Shown piece by piece: positions 1-10,700 of a stretch of 64,000 nucleotides of DNA. Origin of the DNA: Metridium senile (taxonomy: Eukaryota > Cnidaria > Anthozoa > Actiniaria > Metridiidae); contig OX459097.1 in assembly GCA_949775045.1 (NCBI GenBank), forward strand, positions 5,223,185 through 5,287,184. Direction: 5' to 3'. Numbering within the stretch: the first letter of the stretch is position 1; each line of letters starts with the position of its first letter. The notes under the pieces were generated by a model, which had not been told where the DNA came from, made no database searches, and was given only the letters and a program-made list of their open reading frames with translations. The translations under genes and the position numbers were made by a program.

Positions 1-92
1 TTACCAGGTTATATGCCCAGAATATTATGTTTAGAAAAAAAACGTTCTTAGATTATTGGTTGTACTCTAATTCTACCCAATCACAAACTTAC

Positions 93-3000
93 TTGTTAGC
101 TATGGCACTACGCAGCCGTAAGTATGATTTCCAAAGCTTTTGGTACCTAGAAATACATTATTTGAGTTCAAAATTATTATAAAATGAAATTAGATCACAA
201 TGCAATTAATTATTTTCTCACCTTGGATTTCCTGCATAACTCATTTGTACTGGTCTAATACCATGGTGTAGAACTAAGGGATATGCCTGAATATTGAAAA
301 AATTGGACAGTTAAGCGCCATGTTTATTCCCAAGAGAGTGAAAACCTTTGTTTGGAACGTTCTGAAACACATGAAAGCGAGTTCAAGGGGACTCAAGGGA
401 TTCAAAACCTATTGTTTCAACCAATATGGCCTCCCGTGATAAAAGCGAATTGTGAAAAGTTTGACAGCAATGCACTATTCAGAATCTCTTTTATACCGGT
501 ATACATGTACCATTGGATGCTTATAAGAATAACATGTGATTACAAACAACGCAATTGAGACACTTGCCTTCTTTCCATCATGTTCATTTTCACTGTCAAA
601 TAAGATATCATCAATTCTAAATGCTGCAGGTTTCTGAAAGAAAACAACAACATTTTGATGACATTTGATTAATAATCACTTTCATTTTAACAAATCAAAA
701 CAACTGAACTATATTATTATTGAAAAAAATTGAAAAAACAACAAAAACAAACAAAAACAAAAAGGAACAATAAACAAAACAACAATAAGGCAGATATACA
801 TGTAGGAAAAAATGGTCAAAAATATAAATGGGCAACCAGTCAATCTGTCAGTGAACCAGACAGACAACCAATCACATAGACAAACAAATATACTTAAAAA
901 GAAAAGAGTAAGTAAACAAATGGGACGGACAGACAGACAGACAAACAAACATACATAAGAAATGACAAGCAATACCTTATTTGGTTTAGTGACAATGTTA
1001 TTGTAATGAGCTCTAGCAAAGGGTCTTTCATTCTGTCTGGGCATTTCTAGATGGTCAGGCTAAAAGGATAAGAATATTATTTCTCAAACTCATTAATTAT
1101 GAGGTAATCATGAGGTAACCAACCAATTAGGTAGTCTCCCTTGCATCTGTTATTAGTGTCGGGCTTCCTGTCCTTCCCCACTAATGGCTGCGTCAACGAG
1201 AGCTAATATGTTAAGTTGTAATTTCCACTGGCTCAGGAACGAAAGAAGTGGAAAATGTTTTCTCTCACACCACGGGAGCCTGGGCCGAGAGGCCTTAATC
1301 ACGTGGGCAAGGTTTTCGTTTAGTTGCTTTTTCCCTGTCCGCCATTGACTTAGTTGTAACCCATGCAGTGCCCGCCCAACCCTAGTACAGTTGCATGTAT
1401 TCAAAATATGTAATGTAATGTTTCATTTAGAAGAAATAGTTTTGTAGTGCAATGTTAGCATAATAGCTTGTTGAGTTGTTTAATTGTTAATAAAATAGTC
1501 AGTTGGCAGTAGTCGGCTAGACAATAAGCTCCCAGTGGTGTGTGAGAAATAGTTAATATGTTAATTCATGTATTTACATGGTTGCAAAGAAAAACAAAAT
1601 TAATCAACTTACCTTGATAAGTTGTTTTGAAGTATTCTTTAACAAATGATAAAGAACTTTGTCTATTGATAACAGTTGATGGATCTCTTTGCCATCCTTT
1701 TTATCTACCAAAAACAAAAATAGAATAAATATAAGTACCGGTAATTCATGGGTTTATTACCATGTTTTTCATCTAAAATAAAAAATTGGTTGCTTAATAA
1801 TAATAATAGTAGCTTTATTTAATCAACCTTAGATAAAAATATACGGTGGATTTACAATAAATAGATGAATAAAACTTGAAATGTAAAAATTTTTCACTAA
1901 ATTATCTTATAAGCCTTGTGGCCCATTGTATGAAAGAGTTCATATGTCTTTGAGTTCCTAGTGAGTGCTTAGTGGGAAGAGCGCTGACGTTTGACCACTG
2001 TGGCCTGGGTTCAATAGACCTCTTTACTTTTCTTGTTTGTTTACCCATTTCAGATCATGTGATGCTACCCTTGGGAATTGATTCTTCCACATGTAAATGT
2101 TATAACTCGTTCATCATAAAAGAACAATTCTCAAGAGAATGCCACATGGTCTGAAATGGACAATTTGCATATGGAGGTAAAGAGGTCTATTCCAGCTAGC
2201 TCTGGTGTTCATTGAATAGTGTTTGTTTGATGCAATACTGTTCTCTCCCATGCTACAAGGGTTTTTCTCCAAGTTATTCATCAGATTTTCTCTCCACAAA
2301 AATGAACATGCGATTTGAGAGTTGAGTGCATAGAATAACATCATGCAGTAAGAAGTGTGAATGGAGAATACACGGCTACAGTTATAGCTTCTAGCATTAA
2401 AAGCTTACCACCAAATAAATAAACAAATATATTTATTCTTAATAAATATATTTTTATTCATAATTTAGCTAGTTCTTTTAAACTTAACAATAATTATCTG
2501 TTATTTAATGTATTATTTAAGGCGGGAGACACCTTGCATGGGACTTAGAGTCCCGTTCGCGCTTTCCCCTTTGGGTGATCCAAATGTTTCGTGTTGTAAA
2601 TTTTTTTTAATTTGTACGTACATGTAGTAGTTATCACTCAATAAAGTTGTTGGAAAAGAACTATTATAATGATAACAGTGATAATGATACCTATGATAAC
2701 GACAACTATTATAATGATAACAGTGATAATGATACCTATGATAACGACAACTATTATAATGATAACAGTGATAATGATACCTATGATAACGACAACTATT
2801 ATAATGATAACAGTGATAATGATACCTATGATAACGACAACTATTATAATGATAACAGTGATAATGATACCTATGATAACGACAACTATTATAATGATAT
2901 ATAAATAAATTTATTTTATTACCTTTTTGTCTGTGTATAAACCTTGGTAGAAAATGGAAAATAGGGCAACCTTCTTTACTTTGACCTACAAAACAACACT

Positions 3001-6000
3001 CAGATAAACAAATACAAACAAGATCATCATATCAATGATAATAAATTGGTATAATTATATCAAGAAATACCTTTTAATGTCCAATCACAAAGATCCAGAA
3101 TATCATGAAACAAAAACTTGGAAAATAGTTCTAACCCTTTTATACAGAAGTTCTGTTTGATAAAATAAAACTGAGTTAATGCGAGAATAAATAAATGAGA
3201 GAATGACTTTAAATGAAAGTATTAAGGAAAATATGAACGTATTAATGAAGGAAAGAATGACAGATGGAAGGAATGAAAAAGGAAAAGAAGGAAGGAAGGA
3301 AGGAAGGAAGGAAGGAAGGAAGGAAGGAAGGAAGGAAGGAAGGAAGGAAGGAAGGAAGGAAGGAAGGAAGGAAGGAAAAAAGGTAGGAGGGAAGGAAAAA
3401 AGGTAAGAGGGAAGGAAGGAAATGCAGGCAGGAGGCGACAGAGGGTGAAGGGGAAGAGAGGGAGAGAGAAAACAAATACAAAAATAAAGAAAAAGAATGG
3501 ATAAATAAATAGATTTGTTTGACAAACAAATATACCAATGTCTTACCTTAGGTAGTGGTTCTCTTACAAGGTGTATTTTATATTCAATATTGAAACGAAT
3601 GAAAGAACAGGTTGGGATCTGAAGTTTAAAAAAATTAATGAGAAATTCACTTTGAAAAGGAATGTAAATATCTGCAAAACTGTCCAGTTGATAAATCAAG
3701 AAGCAAACATCTAGATGACTAGTAAAACTACTATAAACAGGTTCCCATTTAAATCTGTACAAGTTTATGCAAATTTTGTTGATGTGTGCTAAACACACAG
3801 ATCAACCAATCAGAGAAGTTCACTTCAGAAATAATATACTCTGATTGGTTGATCTGTGTGTTTAGCACACATCAACACAATTTGCATAAGTACAGATTTA
3901 AATGGGAAAGTACAGATTTAAATGGGAAAGTACAGATTTAAATGGGAACCTGTTTATAATTACTCACCCAATCTAATGATTCATGGGAAATAAGAGAAAA
4001 ACCTTCAAACACATAATCTTTGTCATTATGCCTGATGACAGTTGGTCTTTCAGTCTAGAAAAAAGGAAAAAGGTGTAACAGACTAAACACAATAGAAAGC
4101 AAGGAAATTAGAGAGAAGTAGCACCAAGTAATCTTGTACAAACATGTATTTTTTCATCTTGTACTTTGTACTATCTTTTTTACTTTGTATTCAAACATAA
4201 AGACGTAAAAATGAGACTTGATAATGGAGCGTGATGGCTCCGAAACGTCAAAAATTTATTTCTTTACTAAGTCTCATTTTTATGTCTTTATGTGTTTCAT
4301 ATTCAAACATAGTAATTAATATAATTACAGTTGTTATGTATTGTGTAACATAACTTACCATAAAGTTGCAGTGTGGAGTAATCGTCACCCAATAATGGTA
4401 TAACTTTCTAGCATTGTTACTCACAGGATTACATAATGGGACATCCTGCAAATAATAAGACAATAAAGTACCTACTGACTGAGCCGGAGGGATTGTTCCC
4501 GTACAGCCCGACCTAACTCAGTCAATAAGTTTATCATATGACCCACTCTTTTTAATTTAGTTTGATTGATTGAGGAAACCATTTTGAGTAGCAGGTCCGA
4601 ACGTGTTTGTACTAGACCAGGTGAAAAAAGCCGTACGGACCCCATCACGTGACTTTTTCCAAAGTTTTTTTTAAGAGCGCGCGCTGGGCAAAATACAGGT
4701 CATATGATAAAAAAGAATATTACTGACAGTTATTTCATGTCATTTGTCCATTCTATACTCGTCTGTCTGTTTATTAACTTTTTTAACCTTCAAGTTGATA
4801 AAATATTTAACCATGATTAACTGTTTTTAAAGGTTTTAATAAAAATTACACCAGGATTTGTGTGATCATGAATTTTCACATGACAGTTAATAAAAGTAGA
4901 ATTGTTTCATGAATGAGAATGATGGTGCTTACCTTTTCTCCTGGATATACACCGTGTCTTATACCATGTTCTTTGTCCTTTGCACAACACTTACATACTG
5001 GCCCATCATTACCCTGGAAGATAGATAAAGACAATGATGATAATGATGATATGGGGTGATTATGATGACAATGACACTTACATACTGGCCTATCATTACC
5101 CTGGAAGATAGATAAAGACAATGAAGTAGGATGATAATGATGATATGGGGTGATTATGATGACAATGACACTTACATACTGGCCTATCATTGCTCTGGAA
5201 GATAGATAAAGACAATGATGATATGGGGTGATTATGATGATGACAATACATTAATTATTTTATTAATTACAAGTCTTACCTCTCCTTTCTCATTAAACCA
5301 CATATCTGGATGCAATCTTCTTGGATCAGTCAGCTTCCTCTGTCTAATTTCTTTAACATTCATCTCAGAAGTTCTCCCACATTCATCATCAGAACTACTA
5401 TCGCTAACATCAGCATCATTCTTGTCATCATCGCTGTCATCAGAATCATCATTAGCAGCAAAGGAGTCTGCAGAATACTCCCCTTTGGACCTATTTTCAT
5501 TTGCATCAAACACGCTTCCATCTAGAGAGTCTAAATCAAAAGTATCATCTTCTATCCTATCAGTCAAGTCCATTTGCTTTTGTTTTACAGTTTCATCAAG
5601 TCCAGAGATATCTTTGTCTGAAGTGTCTTGAGCTATACTCGATGGATTTAAGACTTCCTTGTCAAATCTTTCATAGACTTTCTCTAGTTTTTTAGTGGCT
5701 GTAGTGAATGTTTTTGATGACTGTAACAGTAACAATAACAATAACATATTTAATTTCATAAGCAAAAACCTATTTCAAACACATCCAAGATTAATAACTT
5801 AATAATTAATTTTTAAAAACATTGCCTACAATTTCTGTCATTAATTAAAATATTTTGACAGAAAATATTTTTAACATACTTTAACAGGGTTCGTGCTGAT
5901 GTCAGTAAACAAAATCTAAGGAGTTTTCAAGGAGTTTTCAAGGACCAAAAAGTAATTTTTAAGCACTTTTTGCGACAACTTTGATATACGAAAATTTACG

Positions 6001-7693
6001 AATTTACGAAAATGATGTACAATACTAGAATTTTTACTTAATAACTTTAATTTGCAATACTCGAATTTTTACCCTACTTTAGCTAGAATTAAGGAGTTTT
6101 TAAGGAGTTTTTGCTGATTTTCTAAAATTCAAGGGCTTTTCAAGTGCCCTTAAAAACGTAAATCAAATCTAAGGAGTTTTCAAGGAGTTTAAGGAGTAGC
6201 ACGAACCCTGTATAAATATTGTAATTTATTCAATCCAATACTTCAAAACTCTGTACGACTAATTACTATTCATAGTTAAAGGCTTCAGGCTGGGAGCCGA
6301 AAGCTCATCAAATTAAAGTATAAAAACCAGAGAACGTTTACTTCTATAAAATATTTTGTTAAATAATAATATTTAATAAGTAGAAAGTTCTTGATTTGTC
6401 TCATGAATGTGGAAGGTTTTGACTGTGACGTTCAACTGTTACTGCTAGTATTCATCAGTGGATTGGTAGAAGGAGTTGGGAGACATTTAGTGTATTGATA
6501 TAGACATCCATTAGTACACAGGTAGAGTCAAGGAAGCAATTCACATCAGACTCTATGATAATAACATCAATAGGGACAGTAGAATCAAAATCCCTGAAGC
6601 ATGAATACTGACAATTGGCCTTTTCCATATCAAGCAAGGGGCTGGGTATGAGTGTGAAAAACTAGTTTAATTATGGTTCCAGAAAAAATAACCCTGTCCC
6701 GTGGGAGAGTAACCAAATATAAGCTTATTGACCAAGTTTCAGAATGTGTGGCTAAATAGAAAAAAAAATATGAGCATCCAAACTCTGCCAAAATTACAGA
6801 GTAATGTATGGTGTCTTCCAAAACGTCCTTCCAAACCATACATTCTTTGTATTAAAAAAAAAATAATAATAATAACGTTGCAATTTGCACAAACTTGTTC
6901 AAACTTTCAATTCTTGCTAATTTGTATTTGCTCTTTCGTGTGAAGGTGTTTATTTTTGAATTAAATCAATTTTGAGAAACTTGGTTCCAGCCCCTTGCTC
7001 GATTTGAAAAAGGCTAATTCACAAGCATTTGTGGTCCAAACAGGTCTTTAAAAATTGTGAGACAAAGTAATAGCATTCTACTTATCTAATATCCAATTAT
7101 TTAATATCTAAATACTTTTGTCTTTACTTACACTCCCATCTTTTGTTAGCTTGTAGTAATCTTCTGGTACTATGAATTTGATTCGTCTATTGATATCAGG
7201 TGGTGGAGGCGAGACACAACGAAGTGGAAGATCTCTCCTTTTAGTTTCACTAAAATACATTAACAAGATGAATGTTTAGAAATTAATATTTGTGATATGA
7301 TATCACAACCAAATGTATATATTAACAGGTTCCCATTTAAATCTGTATTTTCCCATTTAAATCTGTACAAGTTTATGCAAATTTTGTTGATGTGTGCTAA
7401 ACACACAGATCAACCAATCAGAGAAGTTCACTTCAGAAATAATATACTCTGATTGGTTGATCTGTGTGTTTAGCACACATCAACACAATTTGCATAAGTA
7501 CAGATTTAAATGGGAAAGTACAGATTTAAATGGGAACCTGTTATATTGATGTAGATGAGGCATGATCGTCCTGGTCAAATGTAAAATGTTATGTCTAAAA
7601 GTCAAGATGGTGAAATATAATAAAGTTATGCGCATGACGCACCACGGGGAATCTCCCAATGGGGTAGTGGTCCATGAGAGACAAAAGCAGATC

Positions 7694-7727
<34 letters not shown>

Positions 7728-10700
7728 GTCTTTATTAATAAGATAAAAATACATATATAATAATGGACAATTCCTTTTTTCCTGAACCTTTTTTACAATC
7801 ATTATAATACAACAGACAGACGAGTGGTATCTAGTATGAGGATTCCCTCTAATCATATCATCCCAGATGAACAAATTGTTTTCAATAATATATCCTAATA
7901 TATCCCGCAATCTTATAATACAACAAACAGTGTTATCCATTATGGGGATTCTCCTCTAATCATATCATCCCAGATGAACAAATTGTTTTCAATAATATAT
8001 CCTTTATATATCCCGCAATCTTATAATACAACAAACAGTGTTATCCATTATGGGGATTCCCCTCTAATCATATCATGCCAGATAAACAAATTGTTTTCAA
8101 TAATATATCCTGCAATCTTTAAATACAACAAACAGTGTTATCCATTATGGGGATTCCCCTCTAATCATATCATCCCAGATGAACAAATTGTTTTCAATAA
8201 TATATCCTAATATATCCCACAATCTTATAATACAACAAACAGTGTTATCCATTATGGGGATTCCCCTCTAATCATATCATCCCAGATGAACAAATTGTTT
8301 TCAATAATATATCCTAATATATCCTGCAATCTTATAATACAACAGACAGTGTTATCCATTATGGGGATCCCCCTCTAATCATATCATGCCAGATAAATAA
8401 ATTGTTTTCAATAATATATCCTACCCAGTTTTAGAGGAATCCTTTCTTTGTCTGTCCACATTGTTTTTGCTGCTACTACATGTATCATTCTTGTCACTAT
8501 ATCGTGATGTATTTCTATCCTTATGAGAAGTTCTTACATCATTTCTACTTCTGGAAGTATTGTTTTCACGATCACTGGAACCATAGCTTTTCCTGGTATC
8601 ATCTTGTTTGCTTCTACTGGACTCACTATCATTTCTTGATTTTTTAGTGGCATGTCTGGGAGTATTGGGACTTTGATGAGTTTTTCTCTTTCTTGAGGAA
8701 TCGTCTTTTTGTTTTGATCTTGAGTTATGGTCACTTTTGGATGAATGATTTGGCTGTGATACTTTGTTGGGTGTATGATGAGTGCTTGTACATTTGGACC
8801 GTCTATCGACATTCAAATCTTTACTTCCACATCTTATTGGAACCTTTTCTGACCTTGCCCAATCATTTGCTTCGTTGCTTGATGTTTCACTAGAAATCTG
8901 AACCTCAATCAGGTTTTTGGCTACATTTGAGGTATCCATATAAGGTCCATCAAGATTCTTACTACCACTTGCTGGCTGCATGTCCAGGTTCCCAGGAAGA
9001 GGTGGTTGAGTAGAGGAAGTCTGACCAGGAAGTGGGGGCTTATTATTGGGAGGTGCAGGGCCAGGAGGCAATGGTGGATTTGGCATTTTACCTGGAACAG
9101 GAGGAGCATTGGCAGCACCATTAAAATTACCAGAAACTGGATGAGAATTTGGTACTTGTTTAGGAACTAGATGGGCAAAAGATCCTTGACCAGAAAGTAG
9201 AAGGGAATTTTGTGGAAGATGAGGAGTATTTTTTATTTGTCCAGGATATAAATGGTTGTGGTTCACTTGTTCAGGGACTGGCTGAGTATAATTCAGTTGT
9301 CCAGGGACTGGTTGGGCATGGTTCATTTGTCCAGGGACTGGTTGGGTATGGTTCATTTGTCCAGGGACTGGTTGGGTATGGTTCATTTGTCCAGGGACTG
9401 GATGGGTATAGGTCGCTTGTCCAGGGACTGGTTGAATACGATTCATTTGTCTAGTAGAAAGAGGATGAGGATTTTGGACTGGTCCGGTGAAAGGATAGTT
9501 ATTGGCAGATTCTTGACTGTGAAATGGGTTGGCATTGTGTCCAGGTGTGGGTTGTTCATAATCATTAAAGATACCACCCATTGCATTATCAGTTCCTGGA
9601 GGGGCTGGTTGGTTTGGAAAATTGGCAGGAAACTGGACAGGATGTTGCATCATGGGATTCATTGGGGGATGACCCCATCCTATATTACTGTTGGGTGGGT
9701 ATCGTTGGTTGATGTTCATCAATGGAACTGGTCCATGATTGGGTTGTTGGTATTGTACATTATGCTGGGGGTAGACCTGGAGCAAAGTAAAAATATATAA
9801 TTAAGATTCGGAGGAGATTCAGAAATCCTACAAAGGACTTTTTTATTTATTAACTATAAGTAGAAAGTTATTTATTTGTCTCACAAAATACAGCCGACGG
9901 TTGGCTTAGTTGGTTAAGTGCCGGACTACAGTGCAGGAGGTGCAGGGTTCACGTCCCGGCCGGTCTTAAAATAATTGAGGAGGAGGTGCTGACTTTGTAA
10001 TTAAATCTGCAAATGCTTAGACAGACCTTCACGTCTTCTCGGATAAGGATGTAAAACCGTAGGTCCCATCTGTCTTCACTCTAATCCTATATAAGGCGGA
10101 CATTAAGTAACAATCCGCGTAAGAACAATAGCAGGAACGGCAAGGAATGTGCAAAGGTGATAATTGTAGTATTGTTTATCGTCTGAAACATGAAAAATTG
10201 CCATAACTTTGTGGATAATCAAATCAACTTTTTTCTTATTTATGCAATAATTTCCTTATACAAATAGTTCTACTAGCTAAGGGTTAAATTATAGAGAAAT
10301 TCTATGTGGGGAACACTGCAAATTGTCTACCTTTCCTTTCTTTTGTCTCTGACACCTCTGATTGGTTTAAAACTTTTAACTCTATATAAAACTTTGCAGA
10401 AATGCGTAAACACAAATTGTTCTTCCAAAACTTGCTGTGTATATGTCAATACATTTGGATGTGGGGAAAGTGAAATGCTGAAAGTGAAAGGAAGTGCTAT
10501 TGTTTTTATACGGATCATTACTTAAAGATCCTGTTGTGCTATTTGCAAAGAGTAGGGAATTGTCTCTGTTACAACAGTTAGGTCTCGGAGGCATACACTA
10601 ATCCACACTGATGATTGCTTCTAGCAGCCCGATAAGTCTTCCACATCTATCATAAGAAATTGTAATGCGCAGTTGATCATATATTGTTACTGCACAAACA

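Noticed and set aside
2647..2904. Asn/Asp/Tyr repeat ORF on the plus strand
   Set aside because: 45-bp tandem repeat in a DROSHA intron on the opposite strand; open only because the unit is a multiple of 3 without stops.
3103..3798. 231-residue minus-strand ORF with Pro-Ser-Phe-Leu repeats
   Set aside because: It overlaps two true DROSHA exons, one in the wrong frame, and crosses an intron with a (GGAA)n tract; splice signals define the exons.
7797..8423. CRISPR-like regular repeats
   Set aside because: Repeats are contiguous monomers of about 107 bp without unique spacers, in an animal intron.
9252..9800. 182-residue plus-strand ORF
   Set aside because: Antisense shadow of the repeated PVPGQ part of the large DROSHA exon.
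9893..9965. Functional tRNA gene
   Set aside because: Box B departs from consensus and a typical SINE body follows directly.
10304..10525. 73-residue Cys-containing ORF in DROSHA intron 1
   Set aside because: No homology recognised, weak start, no splice or codon support; random ORF length in this sequence.
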